64,000 bases of DNA, from assembly GCF_963675165.1 (NCBI RefSeq), contig NC_087389.1, positions 716,001 through 780,000 of the forward strand. The letters run 5' to 3'. Under the pieces are notes generated by a model that was given only the letters and a program-made list of their open reading frames with translations, did no database searches and had not been told where the DNA came from. The DNA comes from Halichondria panicea (lineage: Eukaryota > Porifera > Demospongiae > Suberitida > Halichondriidae). Shown piece after piece: positions 14,947 to 35,111 of this stretch. Within the stretch, counting starts at the first letter, position 1. Each line of letters starts with the position of its first letter. Made by a program: the position numbers and the translations under genes.

Positions 14947-16448
14947 TCATTTTGGGGATGGTATGAGGTCATCTTGGTCCGTCCTGTCCTGAGGGTCCAT
15001 GCTGACCTGGCTGGATGAGGCACTGTCAGCATCCACTGGCTCTGGCCCACGTGCAAACACAGACACAAGCTGACGATGAACCCTGGAGTAGCAAATAGAT
15101 AATAATTTACTATTATCTCCTTACTAAAGGCCATCATAAAATACCAGGCAACTTTTCAGGCAATTCGTTGCAATTGTAGGCAACAAATTACCTGTGGCCT
15201 CTAACACTACAATGTACAGTGCATGGCTACAGCTTTATCATTGGTCACATACATAAGAGAATGACAACTATTCTGAAATACCAAAACAAGATGGTGTATC
15301 TCACCTAACATCAATATCTGCTCTGGGCATTTCATCTCCATCAATGTTCCATCGTGAGGTGGGCAGTCCAGGGCCGGGACCACCTCCCCCTGTGTGTGCC
15401 CTCCTATTGGTCGCTTCATCATCATCCTGCTCCTGGGAACAACAGTGTACATACAATTAATACATGTACGTACATGTGTGAGATGATTAATCTGTTAGTA
15501 TCAGCACTATCACACACATGTACAAGTGGTCAGCATGCATTGCAACTGGAAAACTAATTCGCACATAATTTATGTACATAATTGGATATAGCAGCTAGGA
15601 ATTTGATACACTACATCACATCATAATGGGACATTCCCCCCCTACACACCCACACACACACACCATGAGGTTGTCCATGGAGCGCACATCAATGTTGTCC
15701 TCTGCCTCCTGGCTGGTGGTAGACACTGCCCTACTGCCACGAGCAGGCTTCAGGATCTCTCTGAACCGGAACTCCTTCACACGACGAATGTGCAGATTGG
15801 GGTTCGTGAACTACATACAGTGATAGCAGCAATCATAAACAGCGCCAAATTAGTCAGCAAAAGTAAACAGTGATCTACTACAGATCAGTAATGACATACC
15901 CCCAAGGGACTATGGAGTTACTATATTGAGAGGATGATCTCAAGAATCTTAGTTCAAGTACATAAGTAGTTCATTGATACCGTATAGCGCGAAATTTTCG
16001 AGGCACTTATATTTCGTGGATTGGCCTCTAAAAGCCATTTCGTTGCACAATGTTCGCGGAATGACTGCTTACCGGAAGCCACGCCTTTAAATCTTGCACG
16101 TTATAGCAGGTAAAGAACGATTTTCGTGGACTTAATTTTCGTGTAGGATTGCTAACCCACGAAATCCACGAAAATTAAGCCCCTCGAAAATTTCGCGCTA
16201 TACGGTATACACATGTACGTGCAGTCGTGTAACTCTCACCTGGGGATTTCCCCTTCGTTGCTTGAGGAGTAATTTCGCGTGTTCAAACACGGAACATCGT
16301 GAAAGCAAAATGAGGTCAGTACATCCATTGCCAAGGTGACCGTACGGAGAGACCCCCTGTGGAGCTTGGAGACCACGACAAATGTGGGGACAGGCCATCA
16401 CACTCGAGAACTGACCATTGATGGTCTTCCACTGACGATCATCCACAC

Positions 16449-16481
<33 letters not shown>

Positions 16482-18073
16482 AGGAGGCTACTAATAAAAC
16501 ATCATGGATACACAACTAATAGTGAACACGAAGGAAACACAACAGTCAGGGTTTTACACAGAGAGAGGGGGGCTGAAATAAATTGTTATGAATCAATTAA
16601 AAACTCCCTCAAATTGCAACTTAGAGAATTCCGGAGGGGCTGCCCGGGCAATAAAAACACACGGACAAATGTGCACTTACGATCTACTTCTGAGTTGACT
16701 GCCATTAGACAAGCTCCTTTTTCGTTGGCTGCACTGGGGCTCTCAGTCTGGCTCTCAAAGCTGCTGCACTTGGGACACCTGGGAGGGGGTGGTGGGTGGG
16801 GCAATATAGGCACTGATAATTGAAGTGCTACACGTGTACCATAAGTTCAGCTAAGCAGACATGTACACACAAGATCAAGATCATGTCCAGTACAATATTA
16901 TTATACAGACAGTAATTGAGGCTTTGGTTGACATTGGCAGTGATTCTGAAGGGGGGAAATGATAACTATGAGAAAGGCACATAGACTAAGCCAAACATAA
17001 TCAAATCTTCTCCTTTCTAAATTACTTCCATGTACACAATTCTAATGAAAGCATGATGTACCTGTTGAAGCACTTCTCTCCCTTCCTCACTATATCCCCA
17101 GGGTCCTCTGCCGGTACAAACTGTATCTCAGCATCAAACTCTCTCCTTGAGAGCAGTGTTCGCAACGTAGCTAGATCAAACCTCTTTAAACCAAGCCAGG
17201 TGAAGTCTTGACTGAACACGGCCGCATCGGACCAGAAACCGTACGCCATGGGGCCAGCTGAGAACATTAGCAACTGGTTATTCTGGGACACACTGCACAC
17301 GTCCATTGGAGAGCTACAGCCTGTAGTGGGGAGGGAGGGTACAAGATCACTGCATGTTGTACAGGGTTTTCAACCAACACACATACAACTCTCTTCTTTT
17401 CTACCGACAGATCTGAAGTGTGTGCTAGTTCAGCTAAAAACCAGCAACAACTGGCACTGCAACATGACTGTGTATATTCTCTGTACTGTGTATATTACAC
17501 TCACCGAGCATGATTTGAGCAGCTGCCACAAACGGATTCCGACAACCAAACACGGAGCGAGCTATAGAGTTATTGTAGCCAGTGGGTATGACCCCCAGGC
17601 GTATGTTGGGAGTGAGGGGGAAGAAGCGAGGGTTCCTCATATTGACTCCACCCTGTGCCTGGGTCTTGATGAGGAGGCCATTCATCACCTCATTGAATAC
17701 TCCATCACCTCCCACAGCTACAACACTGCAGGGGGGCGTTAATAGGAGTAGTACCGTGTGCGTTTTAACTACAGCACTCTAAAAATAATAAACATTTGCG
17801 AGACTGTATGAAAAACAAATGAATTTATGTGGTGCTATACTTATGGGCGAAATATTCAAGTTTCGTATAATTAGAGTGGTGATGCAATTGGGAAAAAAGA
17901 CGGTACGGTCCTTAATTATAGAATAATCTTTTGTCGTTATTATTTTGGCCTTGAATAAATAGTGAGTAGAGAAGCACATTCTCTGACAGGATGTTTGAAC
18001 ATTCAATAGTGAAACTGATCAGTGTCAACACCTACACAAGTGCACTGGCTAGCATACACAACTCACAGTGATA

Positions 18074-18111
<38 letters not shown>

Positions 18112-20503
18112 CCACCCCACATCCACACCCACGCACACACACATACTTACCCATCGTACTGTGAGAGGTCCAGAGACTGCAGCAGCTCCCGAGCATGAAA
18201 TTTCTGAGTGGTCACTGAATAGAGAAACACAATCTTGAAACAGCCACACAATCACACAATGTGTACCTTGAGAGCTACTTAATTACTATACACGAGGAAA
18301 ACATTAAAAACTGAAATCCAGGATAACTATGTATACACTGATGGTTGATTACACACATCCCATAATAACCTGCACACGTACTAAGTAGTGTGCAATATTG
18401 CTTCTTCATTGTGTGTGACTTACTGATGACGTCAGTGACAATCTGGCCCACGGTGAACATCTGTTGGACCTTGCTCCACAGCTTCTCTGTGCCGCCCCCT
18501 CCACTCACAGGGTTCACAATCACGTACAGTCGCCGGGGACGATTGCCGAAGTCTGTGAGGGTGTGTGTGGGTGTGGTGACAAGGATATAAATAATATATA
18601 CATCAGGATATAAAGATGTACGTGCAGTTAAAATCTAATCGTGGTTTGACTGCAATCCACTGTATAGAAGGGTGACCTGCTTTACACAGGGACCACAATA
18701 GGCAGGTTTTACTGCACAATATGACATTATCCATACACACAATGTAGTAGCTTCTACACACAACAAAGGGAGCTGTACTGTTGAGTGATGTTGACAGATT
18801 GAAGTGGGGTTTCCTCAATAATATTTACAGCACATGTGACCACAACATATAGCATCAACAAAACCCCAACTGAACAGACCCCACCCCCCACCACTACAGA
18901 CCCCACCCCCTACCACTACATTGCTAGGCACTTACTGTACATCTGGTGCATTATATTCTCGGCCCACATCTGACACGTGTTTGCACTTCGACCCCTGAAG
19001 GTGACCTTTACCAGCTTACCGACCGTACCTGCACAGAACAAGAAAAGGAAATTGTAACAGGTACTAAAGATACTTTGCTGGAAAAGACATGAGCCTAGCT
19101 AGTCAACAAAAACCACCAGTAAAGTGTGCTCTGGTATAAAACAGTTTATGAGTTACAGCTGTCCTGAATTAGCAGTGTTGTCATGTACACAAAGGAATGA
19201 ACTACCATCAACAAACATAGTGCTACACACACAAGCTCATTGTGGTGGTTGCTGCATGTAGTGTGAGTGTCACCTGGTTCGGACTTGAGTGCGTGGAGAG
19301 TGAACTCTAGACCCTGTGTGGGCGTGGAGGAGCGTGTGGGGCGTGGGAGTGTGGAGGTAGTGGAGAGTGAGGTGACTGACGGCTGACGGGAGTGGCCCTG
19401 GGCCTTAGGGGGGGTGGGTAGGGGAGACCCATACACCACGGCAAACAAATCACTCAAATACAGCGTGTTGGTCTGATCTGTAGGAAGAAAGACCACCACA
19501 ACTTAAAAATGAACCTCTAATATTGTACAGTGTACACCCCTAAAATGTGTTAATGACCCACCCACAAAATGAAAGCCACAGGACATGCAATGCAGTTACA
19601 GTGTACTATATTGAATGGACAGGAACAAAGTAGTCTAGGACATGGTACATGTACCACTAGGTTCCACTAATGACACCAGTGAAATGCTTGTATACATGCA
19701 CAGGTGTAGAGCACAAGTGTAGGGCACAGTGCCAGAGGGGATTTCTACAGACAGTGTGTTTGTAGCAGCTTCTCTTTCATCATCAAAAAGGATCTCACTA
19801 TAGCTATTATTACAGTACCCACTAAAGTGTAGGGGGAAGTCAACACAGGACAGAGAACAGGGAAGTACAGCCTCAGGCATACCCCTCACATTTGGGACTC
19901 TTGATAAGTAATATAATACTACTGGTACTGTTATCAAAGTTTGATGACATAGACCATACATTGGTGTATGTGTACAAGGGGTACCACCCACTCACTTGAC
20001 TGTTTCCCTGGGGCAATACGGCGACTCCACTTGATGAGATCATCCTCCAGCGTGACCATACACTCCTTCCCAGCCACTCTAAAGATGTCCGTCATGGCTG
20101 GCTCCTCTCGTGGTCGCCCTGACGATGACAGATGGAACGATGCTGGGCGACCATTCCTCTCTGGTGTGTAGTGACGAAGCATCGCCACCGTACTGTCTTC
20201 AAACTTATTATCGGGATTTGTCAAAACCTGAATTTCTGAATCTTGCCGATCGAGTGACATTGGTTGAGGAGTGGTTGGTGTTATGATATTGCCTACAGTG
20301 GGAACAGTGGGTGTTTGTGGTTGGGTGCTAGTTTGAATATCAACAACTGATGTTTGACTAGGAGGCTCTGGATCAGATATTGGAGCATTGAAAGCTGATG
20401 GTTTTGGTTTAACAACGTCACCCGGGTCTTCCAGCGGGTCCTCGGTATAGTACTGGGGCACATCTGTTGATGTCCGAGGGTACGAGTCCACCATTGCAGT
20501 CAT
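14947..20503 (-). CDS. CERK: Ceramide kinase
   Basis: Twelve exons sum to 2190 bases (729 codons). The enzyme phosphorylates ceramide to ceramide-1-phosphate at Golgi and plasma membranes. The first ATG in frame is at 20503 (MTAMVDSYPRTSTDVPQ). A Pro/Thr-rich N-terminal extension of about 120 residues is followed by a PH-like region (AGKECMVTLEDDLIKWSRR, VTFRGRSANTCQMWAENI). The diacylglycerol-kinase catalytic fold follows: RLYVIVNPVSGGGGTEKLW (nucleotide loop), LSQYDGVVAVGGDGVFNEVM (the GGDG motif), IRLGVIPTGYNNSIARSVFG, then SPMDVCSV, AYGFWSDAAVF, WLGLKRFD, a CPKC cysteine pair and HLGNGCTDLILLSRCS. These are in CERK order, and the Cys pair after the WLGL block is typical of CERK instead of sphingosine kinase. 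The protein is longer than human CERK, from the N-terminal extension and an acidic Ser-rich tail ending DQDDLIPSPK. One intron holds a MITE (15980-16205). Confidence 0.9.
15980..16205. mobile_element. MITE with TA target duplication in a CERK intron
   Basis: Terminal inverted repeats start CCGTATAGCGCGAAATTTTC (15980 onward) and end with the exact complement at 16205. Flanking TA dinucleotides at 15978-15979 and 16206-16207 fit a Tc1/mariner-type target duplication. The inside also carries a nested inverted motif, TTTCGTGGA versus TCCACGAAA. The element is 226 bases with no coding capacity, and its CpG-rich, barely decayed termini suggest recent activity. Confidence 0.9.
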
Positions 20504-20865
20504 TATGGCAGACACAAGCTAACTTATTAACTAGCTAGTTTCACTGTTTCTCTCTTGGGTAGTCTCGCAAGCCACGCCTCTTAGTTCAGTGAAGGGGCGT
20601 TACTTGCAAGACTTGCGCTTGGGTTGGGCAGGCCGACTTTTAACTAATGAAACGCAATCAAAAATTTATTTTTTTAGACAAAATTCGCATCTGATATTAT
20701 AGGATGGAATGCAATTGAGAATTAATTAATTATTTCTAGTGAGACAACACTATAAACAGCACTATAAATGAGTGCTAAACACAGCTACCAGCTAACAGTT
20801 CTTTTATGAAAGAGTTTGCATGAATGGAAACGGGTTCCTTTGTCCAGAGATGACAATAGTACATT

Positions 20866-22511
20866 CTAGTCACTAGAAATGACTTCAGCTTTTCTCTTTG
20901 TTCTTCTCTTTCTCAGACGTGTGGTTCTGTTGGTGACACCATAGTCATTCATGACACTCGTACTCCACTCCCAGGCAGACTTGAGACCAGAGTGACAGGT
21001 GGTCCTTGTTAGCAGGAGCACAATAAACACACTGAGGAGAGCTGTAAGACCCAACCAAACTAGAATATACAGCAGGGCAGGTCGAGGTAGCATCCTCATT
21101 CCAAACTTTATTGATATCAAGAGCTCCATAAATGTTATACCCAGAAATATCCAGCACTGTGTACCCAGTCGATTGCATGTTTTGTCCGTAACGTACATAT
21201 AGTATTGTCGTATCGACGGCGCTGCAGGCAGCAATATGATGATGAGACGCAGAGACACAATGTAGTGGTTGGTAGGGATATACAGGACATGCTTGAGTAG
21301 AAACGTATTGAGCTCACTGATCTGAAACAGCAGGAGTAGAGAGAAGATTGCTAAAGTTCTCATGTACGTGCAACTAGGGTCAAGCCATCGAGTCTTCCCC
21401 CACTCTTGGGGAGTGAATTGCAAAACAGCTCTTTTCAGTTTATTTCGAGTACCTTTGATGTGTTTAATACTTTCCCAATGGAATTTCCTCACTTCCATCG
21501 TCCTGCATATCGCCATTCCGACAAAAATACCTAAGCCATTTGCAAGAATGACATCAAATAGCAGGGCATCCCACCAGCATTCCTCGAAATTAGGTAGCAC
21601 ATGAGCAAACATTAACTCAGTACATTCCCACATAATACTTATAGACCAGAGGAGAATAGAATGCCGAACCAGGAGAGATTTGAACACCCAACCTAAAAAG
21701 TGACCAATCACGAAAATATCCATTCTGCTATTCAGATTCTCAACTGTGAAACTGCAGTCCACTGCGTAGAGTTTATTGCTGTCTGTCTCAGTGTAGTTCA
21801 GTGAGGAATCAACCCAGTGTAACATCAACTTAACATCAGAGTAGCTCTGAAACAAAACAAATGCCAACAGCAATAGGTATAGCACGCTAATCCCGAACAC
21901 CAGTCTCCAGATTGCCGGGTGAGGTCTGGTGAAGGGACCATTGGGGAACACTAGTAGACCTATGGCGAGAAACAAAAAAGAGAATGCATATACTCCAGCA
22001 CCAATATTGTCTGCCCGTTCCCCGTCATCACTTCGCAAGAAAGCTGCTAAAACAAGGCCAAGCAAAACAACTAGTAGGAGAGTAATCGTTCTCGGTGTGT
22101 AGAAGAAGTCGAGTGTTATGTTGGTGACCTTCCGGTGATCGATGCTATACCACTTGTCTCCATAACTATCAGAGCATGTGGACATGTATTCACTTCCATC
22201 AGATGATTCTGAGCCAGTTGATTTACTGCGATGACGGAAAGGTTTACGAATTCGAGCAACACCATTTATAGAGATGCCACCATTATGGTTGTAAGGGTGA
22301 GAAATGTTGGTGAAGCTGACTGTCTTGTGTGGAAAAGTTATCTCTGGAGAAGTAGAGGATCTTGGCACATGGTCATCCAGGTCAGAACATTCAGAAGAGT
22401 GGGGATTCTCCTGAAATGGAACAGATCAGTTATTGGAATTTTATCAATTTTCTCTCTTACCATTGCTTGTAGAAGTTCTTGATCTTTCTTTACTAGATCT
22501 AGATAGGACAT
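20866..22511 (-). CDS. PTDSS1: Phosphatidylserine synthase 1
   Basis: Two exons (22461-22511 and 20866-22410) give 531 codons. PTDSS1 is an ER multi-pass enzyme exchanging the choline head group of phosphatidylcholine for serine. Start ATG is at 22511 (MSYLDLVKKDQELL). A Ser-rich cytosolic N-terminus precedes VTNITLDFFYTPRTITLLL, GPFTRPHPAIWRLVFGISVL, FVIGHFLGWVFKSLLVRHS, ELMFAHVLPNFEECWWDALL (the conserved His/Glu/Trp-Trp-Asp active-site region), ANGLGIFVGM, KRAVLQFTPQEWGKTRW, LTELNTF-like ISELNTFLLKHVLY, PSIRQYYMYVTDKTCNRLGT and a basic C-terminus with an RLRKRRTKRK cluster. PHPAIWRLVFGISVLY, the Asp-type FAECWWD variant and VRQYY-like PSIRQYY match PTDSS1 more closely than PTDSS2. It diverges from PSMD6, 237 bases away. 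Confidence 0.93.
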
Positions 22512-22748
22512 TCCTAACACACTCAGTCATTCAGTTTTGGGTGATCTGATTATGCAATTCAAGGAATCTTTAGCATGCCATGCCCTCTTTGCTTGTGTAA
22601 TGTATGTAAACGGTAAAGATCGTTAACTAAACATGATGCATAATTGATTACCTTTCTTTTTCCTTTTGTTAACGATCCTAATCCTGAGCAGATGATCTTT
22701 ACCTAAACCAAAGTTCTACCACGAGTAGTCCAATCTCACTTGAACAAG
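22512..22748. promoter_or_regulatory. Shared bidirectional promoter, PTDSS1 / PSMD6
   Basis: The two start codons are 237 bases apart in divergent orientation, so both 5' untranslated regions and promoters must fit here. The stretch contains an inverted pair of GTTAAC-like blocks (GATCGTTAACTAA and GTTAACGATC at about 22618-22676), a possible symmetric binding site. No TATA box is convincing. The call follows from geometry. Confidence 0.5.
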
Positions 22749-24852
22749 ATGCCGTTGGAAGGACTGGACGAAGAAGGACTGCCTAAGAACCCTGACCTAG
22801 CCCTCACTGAGCTAAAGTTTCTCCTAACAGTTAAATTTACTGGTCCAGCGAACAAGGAAAATGTCTGGGGAATATTACTCAAGTCTATCAAGGATAATGG
22901 TGACTATAATTACACATAGACACAGTGTACACTCAGTACATTCACCCACCTCCTACAGCCATGGCCCCATTCTATCTCAGCCTGTGTGCTGATGTAGGGA
23001 GGACAGTCGACCCTGCCCTGCTCTCCGTATTAGAGGCTAAAAACAAAGCCACGTTGGCGACACTTGAGGCAGGCATTGAGAATGCTGAGAAGAACTTTGG
23101 TGAGACTGAGCAGAGAGACGCACTCATGGCCAAGGCAGAGTACCTCTGCACCATCGGAGATAAGGTGAGAGGAAATTGTGGGCTGGCCTAAAATTACTGG
23201 GCATGTGTATAGTTGGTGGGGGGATGGGGGATGGTTCATTTGATAAGTATCAGCTTGCTTTAATTTTGAGCTTGAACGTTTTCTCTCAATCTCTAATTAA
23301 AGATCTCAGTAGGTGATAGAAGATCCGTATGTGTAGATTAGCAGGAATTGTGTAGCTCCCTGACTAGTAGCCCCTCCCCCTCATGTACAGGATGGGGCAG
23401 TGAGTGCATTTAGGGCGACCTATGAGAAGACTGTTGGACTGAGTCACAGAATGGACCTCTCCTTCTACCTCATTCGAATTGGGCTCTTCTGGATGGATCA
23501 CGATCTCATCACTAGGAACATCGACAAGGCCAAAGCGTGAGCAAAAGTTATAGTCTACCGATCACCAATAACTAGAGTTCTGAGTTCTGATGGTCCAAAT
23601 TTAACGATTTTATGATTTTCTGAAAGCTTAGAAGGAGCTCTTTCAGATGGTATGCTCAGATCACACATTTAGAACGGGCCATAATATCGTATTTTCGGAA
23701 AAATAACGTAACCAGAGTTATGGCCTTTCAAAGATGTTTTTCTTTGTTTCCAGTCTGATAGAGGAGGGTGGAGACTGGGATCGGAGGAACAGACTCAAGA
23801 CCTACGAGGGACTCTATGCTATGTCTGTACGCGATTTCAAACGAGCAGCCGAATGTTTCTTTGATACCATGGCAACATTTACGTCCACCGAGATCATGGA
23901 CTATCGCACATTCTGCAAGTATGCCGTCTTCTGCTGTATGGTGGCCATGGGTCGAGGGGAGGTCAAGAAACACGTGAGTGGCTGGGTGATGAGTTAGCTC
24001 CACTTAGAGCATACATGTACATAAGAGGGACAAGGTTGCATATTGCTGTGGTAATACACATGCGTACATATACTGCTCATGTGACTTGTGTGTTCCTCAG
24101 ATTGTGAATGGGACAGACATTCTGGAGATCCTCCATGATTATCCTGAGCTCCATGACCATGTCACCTCTCTCTACCATTGTCGCTATGATGACTTCTTCA
24201 AGAGCCTCAGTAAGCTATCCCTCCATTGAACAGCTTCACTGATACATATAATTATATCGATTAGTCTTGATTGTATCGTCTTTCTACAGTTTGGGCAGAG
24301 AATGAGTTCAAAGGTGACTGTTTCCTTGCCCCCCACGCTCGCTACTACATCAGAGAGCTGCGTATCAAGGCGTACACACAGCTGCTCGAGTCTTATCGCT
24401 CCCTCTCCCTTGCACACATGGCCAAGAGCTTTGGGGTCGGAGTTGGGTTCATTGACAGGTAATGTATATTGTTGATGCATGTGTGTGGCCCAGCCTTACG
24501 TTATAATAGAAGTACATGCGTATAAAGCGGTGATGAAGTCAATTAGTGTCCTCAAGACAGGAGGCAGTATTAAAATTTACAGCTACTTCATTTTTTCACT
24601 GTTCTTCCATTGTAATAGTGTACTGTACTATTTTATGTGGATATTCAATTAATTACAGGGAGTTGTCTAAGTTTATTGCATCCGGCCGTCTTCATTGCCG
24701 TATTGACAAAGTGGGAGGTGTAGTTGAGACCAATAGACCAGACAGTAAGAACTTCCTCTATCAGGTACACACACCGTACACGCACGCACGCACACATGAC
24801 ACACACATACACACGCACACACACACACACACACCACACACACACACACACA

Positions 24853-24919
<67 letters not shown>

Positions 24920-24992
24920 CTAGTCGACCATCAAGCAAGGAGACTTGCTGCTGAATAGGGTCCAGAAATTGAGTAGAGTGATCAACATTTAA
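22749..24992 (+). CDS. PSMD6: 26S proteasome non-ATPase subunit 6 (Rpn7)
   Basis: Eight exons sum to 1176 bases (391 codons; the human protein is of almost the same length). Rpn7 is a PCI-domain subunit of the 19S lid. Start [20 protein letters not shown]; then the helical N-terminal repeats ([100 protein letters not shown]), the PCI domain ([60 protein letters not shown]) and the conserved C-terminal helix [16 protein letters not shown]. Identity to the family is high throughout and no residue of note is missing. The last intron carries a long CA tract (24772-24917) ending just before the CTAG acceptor. Confidence 0.97.
23575..23740 (+). repeat. Dispersed intronic repeat (copy 2, partial)
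   Basis: A PSMD6 intron fragment with TTTTATGATTTTCTGAAAGC and the following CTTAGAAGGAG block matches the family also found in ANAPC4 and PSMD2 introns. Confidence 0.6.
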
Positions 24993-25283
24993 ACTGCCCC
25001 TTACAATTAACCATAGCTGGTATTCTCTCGTATCAATACCCTTATCAATTATTTAATATACATGTAACCATAGTTACCATGATAATTATAATTATACACT
25101 GTGTTGCATCTCGCTCAAAGTTTATTGTGAAAAGTTATAATTATGACATCGTTAATAATGAACATGTATGTGTGTGTGTATAAACGTAACGTTGGTAAAA
25201 TGACATAAAAATAACCATGTGGAAAGAATTCAAAGTGATTAGAAGAAAAGAATAATGATGTGTCCAGTTAGTGGGTAGATTGA

Positions 25284-25607
25284 TCACTTTCCAGACGTAG
25301 ACTTGAAGATTCCTGAAGTCACCATAAGGTTCTCGATGTACTGATTGAGCACATGATTCTCGGCCTTTAGTTTAGAGTTTTCTTCCTTCACAGAGTTGAC
25401 CCTTTGAGACAAGTCGTGTAGAGTGTTCTGGAGGTCTAGGATCTGTGCAATCAGCACTTCCTTCTCCCCACCGTCCATATCTTGGGTAGAGTCATCTGAC
25501 ATAGGTTCAACACTGGGCTGACGCTGACGCACTGGAGATGTCTTTAGGTCTTGTGGCTGGGTAGGTCTGTGTGTCTTATACTTTGCTTGAGCCGTTCTTT
25601 CAGCCAT
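25284..25607 (-). CDS. SCOC: Short coiled-coil protein
   Basis: A single exon of 107 codons. SCOC is a small trans-Golgi coiled-coil protein that binds ARL1 and takes part in autophagy control. The C-terminal half matches the family: KEVLIAQILDLQNTLHDLSQ, RVNSVKEENSKLKAENHVLN, QYIENLMVTSGIFKSTSGK, a continuous heptad coil. The first 50 residues (MAERTAQAKYKTHRPTQPQD and onward) are disordered and lineage-specific. It lies between the two proteasome genes and diverges from PSMD2 with 159 bases between start codons. Confidence 0.93.
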   Translation of the reverse strand: MAERTAQAKYKTHRPTQPQDLKTSPVRQRQPSVEPMSDDSTQDMDGGEKEVLIAQILDLQNTLHDLSQRVNSVKEENSKLKAENHVLNQYIENLMVTSGIFKSTSGK

Positions 25608-25766
25608 GTAAGCCTCAATCCAAGTTCAAACAAGTTCTTTTAGTGCTTTTTGTGTGTCGACCAGTGATCTAATTTAGATTTATTTCCAAATAATGCCAAG
25701 TATTGCTGCCTGTACCTCACGTGTAAATATACAAGAAGAACCACTTCTCAAGTGCTAGTGAGAGTC
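25608..25766. promoter_or_regulatory. Shared bidirectional promoter, SCOC / PSMD2
   Basis: Only 159 bases separate the divergent start codons, leaving room for both 5' untranslated regions and a common core promoter. The position of the ATG at 25767, which starts the ankyrin-bearing form, so close to SCOC supports it as the genuine gene start. No TATA box is evident. Confidence 0.5.
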
Positions 25767-33355
<7,589 letters not shown>

Positions 33356-33628
33356 CTAGCTTGAATGAGACTAGGACATACACTAGTACTTAATGTATTA
33401 AATCACTCTTCTAAATGCTCATTTTATTATGTTAAGTTGTGTCTTTGACTTGACTTGACACGTACGATTATAATTATTGTCTTATTCAATGTCATACTAA
33501 ACATTAATAAATAGATTTTGTGCATAATTATAATGGTGGTGTAAATATAATTATAAATTATATACAAAGAAACAGAAAGGATAACTAATTAGTATAAACA
33601 GTATAAACAGTATAAGTGAAAGATTTGT

Positions 33629-34894
33629 TCAATGGAGTTTTAAGGGTAGCAGGTGTCCATTAAACACAGATTGTTGAATGGGCAGGCCTCTGCTTCTGTC
33701 ACAGCAGTTGGCGGGTGAGACAGTCCAGTTGTAGATAAAGCTTGGGCGTATCTCTTTCTCTTGTGAGCAAAGGGTTCCATTCTTACGCAGGTTCTTAAAC
33801 TTGTGGTACATGTGTCGCAGTGTGTCCTTGTGCGTGATGATGTATTGATTGTTACAGCCGTGTGTTTGACTCTCCACATTGAACCGCATGTCATGTACTC
33901 TTGCTAACTCAAACGGTGCCAACCAACTTCCAATAGTGACATCTTCGTTGCCGTACAAAAGCAGTCTATCCGAGAGACGAACCAATAACTTGACAACTCT
34001 ATGTGTGAGTATATATCCACCTCCCATGGCATACGGGAGGTAATGAGGGCAACTGCGCCATTGTTTCTCAGCCCATCTACCTGTGGCCTCTGGGAATCCA
34101 TGGCCATTGAAGTACCCCCAATAGAGGAGCTCAGGGCATCCCATATCAACAAATGCTTGGGCAACTTTCCCCACTTGTACAAACGAATCGTCATCTGTCT
34201 TGATGATAAAATCGAAGTGTGGCAGCTCACGTTCTGCCCAGTTTAGTCCGTGCAACACCTTCAGTGAGAGATTAAAGTAGGAGTCTTTGAGGGTATCAAA
34301 GAGCAGCATGTCCCTATACTGCTCAGATTCCTGCTTTAGACTGCGTATATTGCTCTCTGTTAGACCAAGGGTCCCCAGTAAAAACTTCGAAGTCACTTTA
34401 ACTTTCCTTGAGTTGAAGTCGTGCATCCATGATCCTCGTATTGCATTGCGTCTCAGTGAACCTTTAGGGGAGGCCAGCACTATTATGACAACATGGAGTG
34501 GTCTCTTTGGGCACTTGCTAATGGACGAGGAAGAAGCTTCATTATTATCCTCTGTTATATTCTCAACCGGTGCTCTCTCTCTCTTGAGACTGTGCTCCCG
34601 GGGAAGGGGAACGTCCAACTTAACAGGAGAAATGGGTGTGGCTTGTACAGCACACCTCCTGCCGATACATACATCACTCGACTTGAGGCCAAAGAAAAAA
34701 ATCACGACACAGCCGATGAGAAATCCCAGGACAAACGAGTGAAGGGAGATGATTGGAGATGTTCGTTTGTGTGCTTTGTTAGTGCTACCATTGTTCCTGA
34801 CAGGTAAGGAAACTTTGTGATCATCCATCTCAGTGCTAGTGCAGTCAGTTAGAGGTAGGACACATCTGGAGAGATTGATGTAGTCAATGTTCAT
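33629..34894 (-). CDS. B3GALT6: Beta-1,3-galactosyltransferase, B3GALT6 type
   Basis: A single exon of 421 codons. B3GALT6 adds the second galactose of the proteoglycan linker tetrasaccharide in the Golgi. It is a type II membrane protein: short cytosolic tail, anchor SFVLGFLIGCVVIFFFGL, a variable stem, then the GT31 domain with HVVIIVLASPKGSLRRNAIR, GSWMHDF, FLLGTLGL, DTLKDSYFNLSLKVLHGLNW, FDFIIKTDDDSFVQ (DDD metal-binding motif), LYWGYFNGHG, PYAMGGGYILTHRVVKLLV, GNEDVTIGSWLAPFELARVH, RGCNNQYIITH-like HGCNNQYIITHKDTL and the C-terminal YNWTVSPANCCDRSRGLP. The C-terminal Cys pair followed by RxxGxP is typical of B3GALT6. It is divergent from a related gene at 35112 with 217 bases between start codons. 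Confidence 0.9.
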   Translation of the reverse strand: MNIDYINLSRCVLPLTDCTSTEMDDHKVSLPVRNNGSTNKAHKRTSPIISLHSFVLGFLIGCVVIFFFGLKSSDVCIGRRCAVQATPISPVKLDVPLPREHSLKRERAPVENITEDNNEASSSSISKCPKRPLHVVIIVLASPKGSLRRNAIRGSWMHDFNSRKVKVTSKFLLGTLGLTESNIRSLKQESEQYRDMLLFDTLKDSYFNLSLKVLHGLNWAERELPHFDFIIKTDDDSFVQVGKVAQAFVDMGCPELLYWGYFNGHGFPEATGRWAEKQWRSCPHYLPYAMGGGYILTHRVVKLLVRLSDRLLLYGNEDVTIGSWLAPFELARVHDMRFNVESQTHGCNNQYIITHKDTLRHMYHKFKNLRKNGTLCSQEKEIRPSFIYNWTVSPANCCDRSRGLPIQQSVFNGHLLPLKLH

Positions 34895-35111
34895 AAAGCA
34901 TGAAATTGCTTATGAAATGAGATATCGATATCGCTTAGATTTAGATATTGTATTTATACTGTAGATCTAGCTTGGCTAAAGTCTAGCTGATCATGCAGGT
35001 CAAGCTAGAGTTTACACAAGATTATAGCTCTTTTCCTTACCAGCTTTGCTTTCCATTAGCTTCAGTGAACAGAGTCAGTGGCTGTACAGTGCGCAGTAGC
35101 TTCGACTCCAC
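34895..35111. promoter_or_regulatory. Shared promoter of the two glycosyltransferase genes
   Basis: Two paralogous genes point away from each other with 217 bases between the outermost start codons. If the downstream gene starts at the internal ATG at 35196 the gap is 301 bases. Both are intronless, so this gap must hold the promoter elements of both. No specific motif is convincing. Confidence 0.45.

Noticed and set aside
20504-20515. CERK start at a GTG codon upstream of 20503
   Set aside because: The first ATG in frame is at 20503; a non-ATG start has no support. The same reasoning moves PTDSS1 to 22511 and ALG11 to 58200.
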